A stretch of DNA of 62,422 nt from CAYNFS01 sp964396685. Lineage in GTDB: Bacteria; Patescibacteriota; Doudnabacteria; UBA920; 2-01-FULL-46-14. The translations under genes and the position numbers were made by a program. The notes under the pieces were generated by a model. That model saw nothing but the letters and a program-made list of their open reading frames with translations. It made no database searches and had not been told where the DNA came from. Positions 1 through 8,379 of this stretch are shown one piece after another. The stretch is from contig CAYNFS010000005.1 of NCBI GenBank assembly GCA_964396685.1, positions 1 through 62,422 of the forward strand, in the 5' to 3' direction. The stretch's first letter is position 1, and the number at the start of each line of letters is the position of its first letter.

Positions 1-104
1 TTCGGCTCACTTGCGTCAGGATTATTGGGGGACGAGCAAAACATCTTGGACGCGGTTTTGAGCTGAACGTGGATTTCTAGGCCGATGATTGGTTCGTAAT
101 CCAT
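1..104 (-). CDS. gatB: GatB, aspartyl/glutamyl-tRNA amidotransferase subunit B (N-terminal part only)
   Basis: Only the first 34 codons lie in the window; the gene runs off the left edge. The translation opens MDYEPIIGLEIHVQL and continues KTASKMFCSS, the characteristic amino terminus of GatB. GatB is the tRNA-binding kinase subunit of GatCAB, which converts Glu-tRNA(Gln) or Asp-tRNA(Asn) to Gln-tRNA(Gln) or Asn-tRNA(Asn) using ammonia made by GatA. It follows gatC and gatA on the same strand, separated from gatA by about 140 bases of AT-rich repeat-like text, so the order is gatC-gatA-gatB. The identification rests on sequence I recognise; the remaining body of the protein cannot be checked here. 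Confidence 0.93.
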   Translation of the reverse strand, partial: MDYEPIIGLEIHVQLKTASKMFCSSPNNPDASEP

Positions 105-242
105 GGCGTAAAATTACAAATTACAAGCACCAAGTCACAAACAATATCAAAATAACAATTACTAAATTCGAAACTGTTTTGGATTTGTGATTTTGGTCAT
201 TGGGGATTATTTGTGGTTTGTCATTTGGAATTTGGAATTTCT

Positions 243-1721
243 TCAAAAACCTTTTGGCTTTTGAAGGTGCCACTCTGTCGCCTGCTGATACGCATATCCG
301 ACCCGGAAAATCTTCTCCTCGCCCCATTGCGGCCCTATAATCTGTAATCCGACCGGGAGCTCAACTTTTTCCCTATCCTTTGGTTTGCCAAAGCCGCAGG
401 GAATGGACAGCGCCGGCAAGCCAGCTAGGGCTCCGGGGATATTTAACTGATCAGCAATATATCCGAAAAGCGGATTATCCGCCGCTCCGCCGATTTTTAT
501 CGCCACATTGGGAGTAGATGGACAAAGTAGCACATCAACCTTTTTAAAAACTTCAGCAAATTCGTTGACAATCAAACGTCTTACTTTCTGGGCATGCAAA
601 TAATACTTGTCGCGATAACCAGCAGAGAGGGCGTAAGCCCCGGTCATAATTCTGCGCTTGGCTTCGTTGCCAAAGCCCTCGCCCCGGCTTTTGCTGTAAA
701 TCTCAAAGAGGTCCCGCGCTTCTTTAGTGACGTGTCCGTAGCGGATACCGTCGTATCGTGAAAGATTTGAGCTGATCTCCGAAGGGGTAACTATCGCATA
801 TACCATCGCACCGTATCCTGTAAGCGGCAATGAGACATGAATTACTTTGGCTCCAAGCTCTCGAATTTTATTGATAGCCTCTTTTACCCGCGACTCAACG
901 TCTCGCTCTATACCTTCTACAAAATACTCTTTGGGAACGCCGATCCTTAAACCATTAAAACTTTTGTCTAATAACTCCGGCCAATCCTCCACCGGGGTTT
1001 TTGAAGCTGTGGAATCTTTTGGATCGTGTCCGGAAATTACTTGAGCCACCAGAGAAGTGTCCTCTATGTTTCTTGCAAGCGTCCCCATCGTGTCTGTTGA
1101 AGAAGTCATTGAAATAACGCCGTAGCGGGGAACTCTGCCGTATGTCGGTTTCCATCCCGAAACCCCGCAAAGACTTGCCGGGTTTCTGATGGAGCCCCCC
1201 GTATCTGTCCCGAGCGCAAAAGGTGCTAGTCCTGCAGCAACCGCCGTTGCACTTCCTCCCGAAGATCCTCCCGGAATTCTGTTCAAATCCCAGGGATTAT
1301 GAGTAACGCCGAAATAAGAAGTTTCAGTGGAGCCGCCATGGGCAAATTGGTCAGTATTGGTTTTCCCCAGCATTACCGCCTTTTGTTTCTTTAATCTCTC
1401 TATAACTGTCGCGTCATAGACAGGAACATAGTTTTCCAAAATTTTCGATGCCGCCGTTGTTTTGATACCTTTGGTGTTATACATATCCTTCGCGGCATAC
1501 GGAATCCCGGTCAAAAGATCCGTCTCTCCTGCCGCAATCGCCTCATCCGCCTCTTTGGCCTGTTTTAGCGCCTCTTCTTCCGTGACGGTGATAAAAGCGT
1601 TTAACTGCTTGTCAAACTTTTTAATGCGCTCCAAAAAAAATCTGGCCAGCTCCACCGCCGATATCTCTTTTTTATCCAGAGCGCCTCGCAGCTCTTTGAT
1701 TGTGGCAAAGGCAAAATCCAT
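243..1721 (-). CDS. gatA: GatA, amidotransferase subunit A (amidase)
   Basis: Glutaminase/amidase subunit of GatCAB: it hydrolyses glutamine and passes ammonia to GatB for tRNA-dependent transamidation in the cytoplasm. The 492-residue length is normal. The amidase signature is complete: Lys78 in AAKDMYNTKG, the glycine/serine loop GGSSGGSATA at 151-160 with cis-Ser153, and nucleophile Ser177 in DTGGSIRNPAS, matching the Lys-Ser-Ser triad of the family. The residue after the conserved Arg is Asn180, where many bacterial GatA proteins have Gln. The gene sits 48 bases after gatC. No good Shine-Dalgarno precedes the ATG, but the MDFAFATIKELR start fits the family. Confidence 0.97.
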   Translation of the reverse strand: MDFAFATIKELRGALDKKEISAVELARFFLERIKKFDKQLNAFITVTEEEALKQAKEADEAIAAGETDLLTGIPYAAKDMYNTKGIKTTAASKILENYVPVYDATVIERLKKQKAVMLGKTNTDQFAHGGSTETSYFGVTHNPWDLNRIPGGSSGGSATAVAAGLAPFALGTDTGGSIRNPASLCGVSGWKPTYGRVPRYGVISMTSSTDTMGTLARNIEDTSLVAQVISGHDPKDSTASKTPVEDWPELLDKSFNGLRIGVPKEYFVEGIERDVESRVKEAINKIRELGAKVIHVSLPLTGYGAMVYAIVTPSEISSNLSRYDGIRYGHVTKEARDLFEIYSKSRGEGFGNEAKRRIMTGAYALSAGYRDKYYLHAQKVRRLIVNEFAEVFKKVDVLLCPSTPNVAIKIGGAADNPLFGYIADQLNIPGALAGLPALSIPCGFGKPKDREKVELPVGLQIIGPQWGEEKIFRVGYAYQQATEWHLQKPKGF

Positions 1722-1769
1722 AGCTTTACAAATATTCGTAAATTCGTACTGATTCGTTATTCGTAAAAT

Positions 1770-2054
1770 TCAAAATACTTTCTTCACCTTAATAAGCCTC
1801 CCCTGCTTTTCCGGCGCGTTTTTCAAAATCTCATCCGCAAGCGGCGATTTCTCGGCTACATCTTCCCGAAAAACATTTTCCAATCCGGTCACCTGCGCCA
1901 AAGGCTCAACGTCGGTGGTATCCACGATTTTGAGGACTTCAATATAGCCCAAAATGGCATTTAAATCCGAACGGAAACGGGTAAGTTCCTCGGGCTTTAA
2001 ATCAATGCGGGCAAGATGAGCAATGTGCTTGAGTTCGTCTAGTGTGATTGACAT
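1770..2054 (-). CDS. gatC: GatC, amidotransferase subunit C
   Basis: The small subunit that wraps around GatA and stabilises the GatCAB complex. The 94-residue protein has the usual order: an N-terminal helical part (ELKHIAHLARIDLKPEE), a second helix, and the C-terminal V-PLAQVTGLENVFREDV segment ending in a basic tail. It is the first gene of the minus-strand gatCAB operon. A -10 hexamer (TATCAT) ends only 6 bases before the ATG, so the message probably has no leader. Confidence 0.95.
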   Translation of the reverse strand: MSITLDELKHIAHLARIDLKPEELTRFRSDLNAILGYIEVLKIVDTTDVEPLAQVTGLENVFREDVAEKSPLADEILKNAPEKQGRLIKVKKVF

Positions 2055-2060
2055 AAAGTT

Positions 2061-2090
2061 ATGATACTATACAATGAACTTGTAAGGCAA
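2061..2090 (-). promoter_or_regulatory. Probable gatCAB promoter, leaderless
   Basis: Read on the minus strand: -35 TTGCCT, an 18-base spacer, -10 TATCAT, then six bases and the gatC ATG. Transcription would start at or next to the start codon. An alternative -10 (TATAGT) lies a few bases upstream. Confidence 0.5.
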
Positions 2091-2244
2091 TTATTAACAA
2101 ATTCTAATTGACCTAATTTCTAAACAAACCCCCACTCTTTCTCCCCCTTGCTAAGGGGGAGAAGAAGAGGGGGTAGAATTTCCGACAAATTGGAAATTGG
2201 TCATTGATTAGGAATTAGAAATTAGATAATTAGGAATTTGAAAC

Positions 2245-2802
2245 ATGGCAATATCAACCATATTTTTGATAATTTTGGCTCTGTTTGTAATCTGGCTCAT
2301 TGCCACATACAACTCCCTCATCCGCTCGCGAAACCAAGTTGACGAAGCGTGGAGCGATATTGAAGTTCAGCTTAAGAGACGTTATGATCTGATTCCTAAC
2401 TTGGTTAGCACTGTGAAAGGGTACGCGGCTCACGAGAGAGGAGTTTTTGAGAAAGTGACTGAAGCCAGAACCCGCGCCATGGGTGCCCAAAGTCCGCATG
2501 ACAAACTGGCCGCGGAAAATATGCTCACCGGCGCTTTGAAATCCCTTTTTGCTGTCGCGGAAAATTATCCGGATCTTAAGGCTAACCAGAACTTTTTAAG
2601 TTTGCAAGGCGATCTCACTGACACTGAAAACAAAATCCAAGCATCCCGGCGCTTCTATAACGGCACGGTTCGCGACTTCAATACCAAACTACAAGTCTTT
2701 CCGACCAACATGATCGCCGGAATGCTCAATTTCAAAGCTCGTGAATTTTTTGACATTGACGAGTCCGGCCCCGAGGGCCAACCGGTTGAAGTAAGGTTTT
2801 AA
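2245..2802 (+). CDS. lemA: LemA family protein
   Basis: LemA-family membrane protein. One N-terminal transmembrane helix (residues 3-21) is followed by the conserved SLIRSRNQVDEAWSDIEVQLKRRYDLIPNLV block and a helical bundle ending in TKLQVFPTNMIAGML and FFDIDE. The 185-residue length is typical. The family's biochemical role is not settled; it is often encoded beside M48 proteases, and here htpX follows on the same strand after 60 bases. The intervening text contains an inverted repeat (agcttatgggatt / aatccctataagct). The start chosen places the membrane helix directly at the N-terminus. Confidence 0.94.
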   Translation: MAISTIFLIILALFVIWLIATYNSLIRSRNQVDEAWSDIEVQLKRRYDLIPNLVSTVKGYAAHERGVFEKVTEARTRAMGAQSPHDKLAAENMLTGALKSLFAVAENYPDLKANQNFLSLQGDLTDTENKIQASRRFYNGTVRDFNTKLQVFPTNMIAGMLNFKAREFFDIDESGPEGQPVEVRF

Positions 2803-2862
2803 CTTATAGCTGATAGCTTATGGGATTGAACCTAAAAGCTAAAACCTAATCCCTATAAGCTT

Positions 2863-3762
2863 ATGCCTATCGTCTACGACCACATTTCCTCCAACAAAAC
2901 CAAAACCGCCGTTCTGCTCGGCGTGTTTTTGGTTTTAATCATTTTGCTTGGCTTCGCTTTCTCCCAAGCATACCAGGCGCCTGAAATTCTCTATTTCGCG
3001 GTTGGTTTCTCTGTTCTCTATTCGCTAATCTCTTACTATTTCAGCGCTAATATTACCCTTGCCATTTCCCGCGCAAAGCCTGTTGGTCCTCAAAATGCTC
3101 CAGAGCTTTATAGACTTGTCGAAAATCTGGCAATTGCAGCCGGCCTTCCCGCACCGAAAATCTATGTCATAGATGACACGGCAACAAACGCTTTTGCCAC
3201 AGGAAGAAACCCCAAAAATGCAGTTATCGTATTTACCACAGGAATTTTGCAGAAACTTAACAAAACCGAACTTGAGGGAGTTGTCGCGCATGAACTTTCA
3301 CACATCGGCAATTATGACATCAGGCTCATGACGCTTGTGGTCGTGCTGGTCGGGGTTTTAACTCTGCTTGCTGACTGGTTTTTGCGCTTTTCATTTATGA
3401 GCGGTCGCTCGCGCGAGCGAAACCAAGCGCAGGCGATATTTATGATTGCCGGAATAGTTTTGGCTCTCCTCTCCCCTCTCATTGCCACGCTTATCCAGCT
3501 TGCCATCTCCCGAAAACGCGAATATCTGGCTGATGCCTCGGGCGTGCTTTTGACCCGCTATCCGGAGGGACTCGCCTCCGCGCTTGAAAAAATCTCCAAA
3601 GACACCGAACCTTTGGAAGCGGCCAACAAGGCCACCGCCCATTTGTATATTGCCAATCCGCTCAAAAACCGCCACGGCGGGGTCGGGTGGTTTGCCGGAA
3701 TTTTCAACACCCACCCGCCGGTGGAGGAGAGGATTAAGAGGTTGAGAGGGATGGGAGGATAA
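2863..3762 (+). CDS. htpX: HtpX-like M48 membrane zinc metalloprotease
   Basis: Membrane-bound zinc endopeptidase of the M48B family, thought to degrade damaged membrane proteins. Visible features: two N-terminal membrane helices (about residues 16-36 and 44-65), the zinc site HELSH at 143-147 inside VVAHELSHIGNYD, two more hydrophobic segments around 160-215, and the third ligand region REYLADASG near residue 220. A C-terminal HPPVEERIKRL motif is also typical of HtpX. The 299-residue length matches. It probably forms an operon with lemA upstream. Two R1 repeats follow it before recX. Confidence 0.95.
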   Translation: MPIVYDHISSNKTKTAVLLGVFLVLIILLGFAFSQAYQAPEILYFAVGFSVLYSLISYYFSANITLAISRAKPVGPQNAPELYRLVENLAIAAGLPAPKIYVIDDTATNAFATGRNPKNAVIVFTTGILQKLNKTELEGVVAHELSHIGNYDIRLMTLVVVLVGVLTLLADWFLRFSFMSGRSRERNQAQAIFMIAGIVLALLSPLIATLIQLAISRKREYLADASGVLLTRYPEGLASALEKISKDTEPLEAANKATAHLYIANPLKNRHGGVGWFAGIFNTHPPVEERIKRLRGMGG

Positions 3763-3764
3763 TC

Positions 3765-3897
3765 GTCATTGCGACCCCGACGTAATGTCGGGGGAAGCAA
3801 TCTCTGATTAGATTGCTTCGGTCGTTTCACTCCCTCGCAATGACGTTAAAAATGTTTGTCATTGCGAGGAGCGGAGCGACGAAGCAATCTCACGAAT
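3765..3897. repeat. R1 repeats between htpX and recX
   Basis: Two neighbouring copies of the palindromic R1 type. The first runs from gtcattgcgac to ctcgcaatgacg with inner gaagcaatct/agattgcttc arms. The second (gtcattgcgaggagcgg...gaagcaatctc) overlaps the 3' end of recX and supplies its last codons (IASSLRSSQ). Confidence 0.85.
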
Positions 3898-4395
3898 CAC
3901 TTCATTCCTAAATCCCCTGCCCTGCAAACTCCGCGCAAGTTTTTCCCAAGTCTGCTCATTGCGTTTTTTTCCGCCAGAGGCGGATCCGCCTCTGGCGGAT
4001 TGCTTGCCGATAAATCGGCGCGCTACAGCGATCTCGTCCTCAAAGGTAAAAAATTCTGACAGCGCCTCCTCGGCAATCTCGGAGGGGATTTTACGCGCCA
4101 GAAGCTTGGCTTTGATGCCGTAGTAACCAAAATTTTTGTACCGCTTGAGATTGTCCACAAAAATTTCGGCAAACCGCTTATCGTCAAGAAATTTAAGCTC
4201 TTCAAGACGATGCAAAACCGGCCGGATGTCGCGGTCTTTGAAACCGCGGCTTCGAAGCTTGCGGTATAATTCGCCGGTTGTGTGCAACCTGATAGACAAT
4301 AATTTTACGGCCTTGTCGTAAACCGCCTGCCTTATCCCTTCATTTGTATCATTAGTATACATTCGTATATTGGTATCGAATCGTGATATAATCAT
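3859..4395 (-). CDS. recX: RecX, regulatory protein of RecA
   Basis: RecX family: small helical protein that binds RecA filaments and modulates recombination. The core reads as three-helix RecX repeats: AVKLLSIRLHTTGELYRKLRSRGF, then IRPVLHRLEELKFLDDKRFAEIFVDNL, then a segment GYYGIKAKLLARKIPSE. Two parts of the 178 residues are repeat-derived: SARGGSASGG around residue 135, encoded by a perfect 28-base R5 palindrome, and the tail IASSLRSSQ, encoded by an R1 repeat. The first ATG lies inside the clpC promoter; the in-frame ATG 33 bases later (MYTNDTNEG) may be the true start. Divergent from clpC. Confidence 0.88.
   Translation of the reverse strand: MIISRFDTNIRMYTNDTNEGIRQAVYDKAVKLLSIRLHTTGELYRKLRSRGFKDRDIRPVLHRLEELKFLDDKRFAEIFVDNLKRYKNFGYYGIKAKLLARKIPSEIAEEALSEFFTFEDEIAVARRFIGKQSARGGSASGGKKRNEQTWEKLARSLQGRGFRNEVIREIASSLRSSQ
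3971..3998. repeat. R5 palindrome inside recX
   Basis: Perfect 28-base palindrome with arms ccgccagaggcgga / tccgcctctggcgg. It lies in frame in recX and encodes the low-complexity SARGGSASGG segment. Confidence 0.9.
4384..4392 (+). promoter_or_regulatory. clpC promoter, extended -10, leaderless
   Basis: TGATATAAT, a perfect extended -10 (TGnTATAAT), ends six bases before the clpC ATG. No Shine-Dalgarno fits between them, so the mRNA is predicted to begin at the start codon. Confidence 0.65.
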
Positions 4396-4398
4396 ACC

Positions 4399-6879
4399 AT
4401 GACGAATCTTTTGAGTGAAAAATTTTCAACGCGGGCCAAGAGTGCCTTGAAAGAAGCCCAAGCGGTCTCCCAAGAACTGCGCCATCCGTACATCGGCACC
4501 GAACACCTGCTTTTTGGGATCGTCAGCGAAATCAGCTCGTTTGCTTCCGAGGTGCTTCTCAAAAACCGCCTCTCCAAAGAGGCGCTCAAGCTAGAGCTCT
4601 TGCGCGGATTAACTATTGCGCAAAATCCGGAAGGAAAACCCTGGCAGCCCCAGCTGTCGCAAGATCTGCGCTCGACCTTGGAGAAAGCCGCCGTTATCGC
4701 AAGCAAATACGAATATCAGTTTATTGGCACGGAGCACTTTCTATTCGGCATTGTGGATGAGGAAGACAACCAAGCCCAGAAAATCATGAGGAGGCTACGC
4801 ATCGAACCCAAAGAAATCCGCAAAAATCTTCTTAAAATCTTTGAAAATGTTTCCAAATTTCCGGAACTTGGCTCCTTCCGCGAGATCCATAAAGAGATCG
4901 ATGAGCCGACTCTGTCTTCGTCCTCGGCTTTGGAGTATTTTACGATAGACCTGACAGGGCGCGCCAAAAAAGGATTGATTGACCCACTAATAGGCCGCGA
5001 AAAAGAAGTGGAAAGATTAATCTCTATCTTGAACCGCCGCACCAAAAACAACCCCGTGCTGATCGGGGATCCGGGAGTCGGCAAAACCGCCATTGTGGAA
5101 GGGCTGGCTTTGGCGATCAGGAATCGCAACGTCCCCGACAGTCTTTTGGGCAAAAAAGTTTTAGCTTTGGATCTAGCGCTTCTGGTTGCCGGAAGCATGT
5201 TTCGAGGCGAGTTTGAAAACCGCCTCAAACAAATCATCGAGGAAGTCAAGGAATCAGGCGATATCATTTTATTCATTGACGAACTTCACAATGTGGTAGG
5301 CGCGGGCTCTACCACTGGCAGTCTGGATGCGGCAAATATCTTAAAGCCGTCACTTGCCCGTGGCGAGCTTCGGGCAATCGGCGCTACTACCCTCCAAGAA
5401 TACAAAAAATACATTGAGCCGGACGCGGCCCTCGAGCGGCGCTTCCAGCCAATTATTATCAAAGAGCCGACCGAGTACGAGGCCTTGGAAATTTTGAAGG
5501 GGCTTAGGCCGTACTATGAGGCTCATCACGAAGTGGAAATTACCGAGGATTCTTTGGAGGCGGCGGTCAAACTCTCCACGCGCTATATAACAGACAGATT
5601 TTTGCCGGACAAGGCAATAGATCTTGTGGATGAAACCGCGGCCTACCACAAGATAACCGCTGCAGGCAACAAGGAAGGCACATCGTTCAAAAAAGTAGAA
5701 CGGGACATGGCCGACCTCTTTGACCAAAAAAGGCAGGCGGTCTTCTCCCGCGATTTCAAAACCGCCAAAATTTTGCGGCAGAAAGAAAATGAGCTCATAT
5801 ACTTCAAAGAAAAAATGCTGCAAAGCCTTCAAACCCAAAAAAACTATACCCTCAAAATCACCAGCACTCACATCGCCGAGACGGTGGCGCGAATTACGGG
5901 AATCCCCCTGCAAACGCTTCTGCGCAAGGAAGCCCAGAAGCTTCTCAATCTGGAGAAACGCTTGCAAAAGCAAATCGTAAGCCAAACGCACGTGCTCAAG
6001 GAGATAGCCTCCGCCGTGCGCCGCGCAAGAGCGGGACTTGCTCCGCAAAACCGCCCCCTTGCCACTTTTATGTTTTTAGGGCCTTCCGGGGTGGGCAAAA
6101 CTTTAGTTGGGAAGCTTTTGGCCAAAGAGGTGTTTGAGTCGGAACAGGCGCTCTTGAGAATTGACATGTCGGAAATGATGGAGCGGCACAATGTCGCGCG
6201 CTTGATTGGCGCTCCGGCCGGTTATATCGGGTACGAAGAGGGCGGAAGGCTTACGGAGTCCGTCAAACGCCGCCCCTATGCCGTCATACTTTTTGACGAA
6301 ATTGAAAAAGCCCATCCGGACGTTTTGAACATCCTCCTGCAAATTTTGGAAGAAGGAGAGCTCACTGACGCCGCAGGAAAAAAAATCAGTTTCAGAAACA
6401 CCATTATTATCCTGACTTCAAACATCGGCCTTTCCTCCCTGAACCAATGGGCCAAAAGTTTTGGTTTCAGCCCCGAACGCAAAGAAAACGGCCCCGAACT
6501 TTTGGACGAGGCAATCATCAAACAGCAAGTCCAAACTAAAGTGCGCGAGCACTTCCGGCCGGAATTTGTAAACCGCATTGACAAAATTTTGGTCTTTCAT
6601 CCTTTGACAAAAGAGGATATCCAAAAAATCGTCAAACTGGAGCTTCAAAAATTGCAAGAACAGCTTGCGGCGCAAAACCTCAAACTCACCACCTCTTCTG
6701 CGGCCATCAAAGACCTCACCGCAAAAAGTTTTGACCAGAGCCAGGGGGCAAGGCTCGTGCGGAAAAATATCCAGGATTTCGCGGAAGACCTGATTGCCCA
6801 GGAAATCCTCCACGGAAAAATAAAACCGGGTCAAGAAATAAAACTTGACGTCAAAAAAGGGCAAATCAAGCTGGCGTGA
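4399..6879 (+). CDS. clpC: ClpC-type Clp protease ATP-binding subunit (AAA+ unfoldase)
   Basis: Hsp100 unfoldase that feeds substrates to ClpP. Domains in order: Clp N-domain repeats (residues 1-150), first AAA+ module with Walker A GDPGVGKT near 223-230 and Walker B ILFIDELHN near 290, a UVR-like helical linker (DQKRQAVFSRDFKTAKILRQ, about 435-470) which marks ClpC rather than ClpB, second AAA+ module with Walker A GPSGVGKT near 560-567 and Walker B VILFDEIEKAHPDV, and a C-terminal D2-small domain. The 826-residue length is normal. It overlaps comF by four bases (GTGA), implying translational coupling. No clpP is in the window. Confidence 0.96.
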   Translation: MTNLLSEKFSTRAKSALKEAQAVSQELRHPYIGTEHLLFGIVSEISSFASEVLLKNRLSKEALKLELLRGLTIAQNPEGKPWQPQLSQDLRSTLEKAAVIASKYEYQFIGTEHFLFGIVDEEDNQAQKIMRRLRIEPKEIRKNLLKIFENVSKFPELGSFREIHKEIDEPTLSSSSALEYFTIDLTGRAKKGLIDPLIGREKEVERLISILNRRTKNNPVLIGDPGVGKTAIVEGLALAIRNRNVPDSLLGKKVLALDLALLVAGSMFRGEFENRLKQIIEEVKESGDIILFIDELHNVVGAGSTTGSLDAANILKPSLARGELRAIGATTLQEYKKYIEPDAALERRFQPIIIKEPTEYEALEILKGLRPYYEAHHEVEITEDSLEAAVKLSTRYITDRFLPDKAIDLVDETAAYHKITAAGNKEGTSFKKVERDMADLFDQKRQAVFSRDFKTAKILRQKENELIYFKEKMLQSLQTQKNYTLKITSTHIAETVARITGIPLQTLLRKEAQKLLNLEKRLQKQIVSQTHVLKEIASAVRRARAGLAPQNRPLATFMFLGPSGVGKTLVGKLLAKEVFESEQALLRIDMSEMMERHNVARLIGAPAGYIGYEEGGRLTESVKRRPYAVILFDEIEKAHPDVLNILLQILEEGELTDAAGKKISFRNTIIILTSNIGLSSLNQWAKSFGFSPERKENGPELLDEAIIKQQVQTKVREHFRPEFVNRIDKILVFHPLTKEDIQKIVKLELQKLQEQLAAQNLKLTTSSAAIKDLTAKSFDQSQGARLVRKNIQDFAEDLIAQEILHGKIKPGQEIKLDVKKGQIKLA

Positions 6880-7562
6880 AAGATCTGGTACTTGACCTTA
6901 TCTTCCCCAAATTTTGCCAAGGCTGCAGACTTGAGGGGATTTATTTGTGCCTGCCCTGTCAAAATAAAATCCGGAATCCGCCAGAACTCTGCCCGGTCTG
7001 CAAGAGACCTTCTCTGCTTGGCCAAGTGCATCCCGACTGCGGCTCCTCAAGCATGGCGCTCAAAGCCCTCATGGTAGCCGCCGAATACGAGCAGGAAAGT
7101 ATCAGAAGCCTCGTCTGGCATCTCAAATACAATTATGTCAAAGACATTGCGCAAATCCTGGCACTGCTTCTTGCGGATTATCTTATAAAACGCGATCTTT
7201 TGAATTATTTTGCGAGTGCCGCTGTAATTCCCGTCCCTCTGCATAAAAGGCGTCTGCGCCTGCGGGGATTTAATCAGGCGGAGCTTGTCGCACAAGATCT
7301 TGCCAAACTAACTGGATTGGAATACACGCCAATTTTACAAAGAACCAAAAATACGAAAAGCCAGGTGGATCTGCCCAGAGAAGAAAGGCTAAAAAATCTG
7401 GAAGGCGCATTTTCTGCCGCTCCTGCCCCGTCTTTGGGCGAACGCAAAATCATTCTGATTGACGATGTGTCGACCACCGGCGCAACGCTCAACGAGTGCG
7501 CCAAAGTTTTGCGCAGACAAAGTGTCGCCGAAATCTGGGGGTTGGTGGTAGCGAGGAATTAA
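6876..7562 (+). CDS. comF: ComF family phosphoribosyltransferase-like protein
   Basis: ComF-family protein, linked to DNA uptake and double-strand handling in competent bacteria. It begins with a double zinc-ribbon (FCQGC near 14-18, CLPC near 26-29, CPVCKRP, and C in HPDCGS) and continues into a type I phosphoribosyltransferase fold; the PRPP-binding loop is IILIDDVSTTGATLNECA near residues 185-205. The upstream VIPVPLHKRRLRLRGFNQAELVA block is diagnostic for ComF. The GTG start overlaps the clpC stop. At 228 residues it has the usual length. The start is assigned by the overlap and the LIFPKFCQGC opening. Confidence 0.93.
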   Translation: MKDLVLDLIFPKFCQGCRLEGIYLCLPCQNKIRNPPELCPVCKRPSLLGQVHPDCGSSSMALKALMVAAEYEQESIRSLVWHLKYNYVKDIAQILALLLADYLIKRDLLNYFASAAVIPVPLHKRRLRLRGFNQAELVAQDLAKLTGLEYTPILQRTKNTKSQVDLPREERLKNLEGAFSAAPAPSLGERKIILIDDVSTTGATLNECAKVLRRQSVAEIWGLVVARN

Positions 7563-7576
7563 AGTAAATCAAAAAC

Positions 7577-7665
7577 GGAAGGGGCGGGATTCGAACCCGC
7601 GAGGGGTCTTTTTAGGACCCCGCAGTTTAGCAAACTGCTGGTTTAAGCCACTCACCCACCCTTCC
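7577..7665 (-). tRNA. tRNA-Ser (GCU)
   Basis: Full class II tRNA on the minus strand: acceptor GGAAGGG paired with CCCTTCC, anticodon loop TTGCTAA giving GCU, long variable arm (GGGGTCC...GACCCC) and T arm GCGGGTTCGAATCCCGC. CCA is not encoded. Confidence 0.96.
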
Positions 7666-7976
7666 CCTAAACTCACAATTATCATAACACGCTCAAGTAA
7701 AAAAACAATAAGGCCGGCTCCGAGAGAACGCTGGGGTCCCGGAACCGGCCTTTCCCCTACCCCGAAGGACGGAAGTTCACCATGCCCCTCCTCGGAGGGA
7801 CAATTTGAACTCGTGTTGGGATAGAGGTCTCTTCAGCACTGGGTTCATCTTTCACCCTTCTTGCCAGCCGTTGGGTGATAACAGCCGACAATTTTGGTTA
7901 AGACTTCCCTCCAGTGAGAAGTTCTCGACCATTCCCAGCCCGCTTCGGGCTGGGGAAGATCAACTTCGTGCTGAAG
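7666..7976. other. Non-coding stretch between tRNA-Ser and the TraR-like gene
   Basis: No convincing gene. It contains the terminator listed separately and a second GC-rich hairpin on the minus strand (CCCAGCCCGAAGCGGGCTGGG) just after the TraR-like gene. Two very short minus-strand frames with Shine-Dalgarno-like sequences (23 and 8 codons) are present but cannot be supported as genes. Confidence 0.5.
7698..7752 (-). terminator. Rho-independent terminator of the TraR-like operon
   Basis: On the minus strand an AAGGCCGG...CCGGCCTT stem is followed by ATTGTTTTTTT. It lies downstream of the TraR/DksA-like gene and ahead of tRNA-Ser. Confidence 0.75.
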
Positions 7977-8369
7977 CTAAAATGAAATCGGTGCGGAGCG
8001 GGCCACCTCCTGCTGACCCGACTTTCTTTCCAGTCTTGCCTGGCAGGCCGCGCAGAACCGGGCCCACGGAACCGCGTTGAGGCGGGAAGCAGGGATCTCC
8101 TCGCCACAATTCAGGCAAATCCCGTAGGAACCGACATTGATTCGTACAAGCGCCTCGTCCACCATTCGGAGAATTATGGAATGACTATTCCCTCTATGAT
8201 GGACAATTTCCCTCTCCTCACCGAGAGGGATGAGGTCAATCGCGTCCCTCGTTTCTATGCAGGCTTCGCCGATCTGCCTGCATGAGACAACATCTTGTCC
8301 GAGCTCCCGTCGAAGCTCGGCCTGTTTGGCCAGGAGGCGTTTCTTCATTTCGTCGATGAGCTCATCCAT
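7977..8369 (-). CDS. TraR/DksA-type C4 zinc-finger protein
   Basis: A 130-residue member of the DksA/TraR superfamily, whose members act in the secondary channel of RNA polymerase. The N-terminal half is a helical hairpin (MDELIDEMKKRLLAKQAELRRE opening, cut short here) and the C-terminal half holds a C4 zinc finger, CLNC...CAAC. The start is fixed by a strong Shine-Dalgarno (GAGGAGG) seven bases upstream; longer frames to the right lack one. The upstream unknown gene ends ten bases before this start, so the two form an operon with one promoter and one terminator. Whether it is a true DksA or a diverged regulator cannot be decided; the acidic tip expected in DksA is not clearly recognisable. 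Confidence 0.82.
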   Translation of the reverse strand: MDELIDEMKKRLLAKQAELRRELGQDVVSCRQIGEACIETRDAIDLIPLGEEREIVHHRGNSHSIILRMVDEALVRINVGSYGICLNCGEEIPASRLNAVPWARFCAACQARLERKSGQQEVARSAPISF

Positions 8370-8379
8370 TTTCGCCTCC

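Noticed and set aside
7753..7976. Possible SRP or other structured RNA downstream of the TraR-like gene
   Set aside because: No SRP-type GGAA/AGCA core or other known signature could be found; only isolated hairpins are present.
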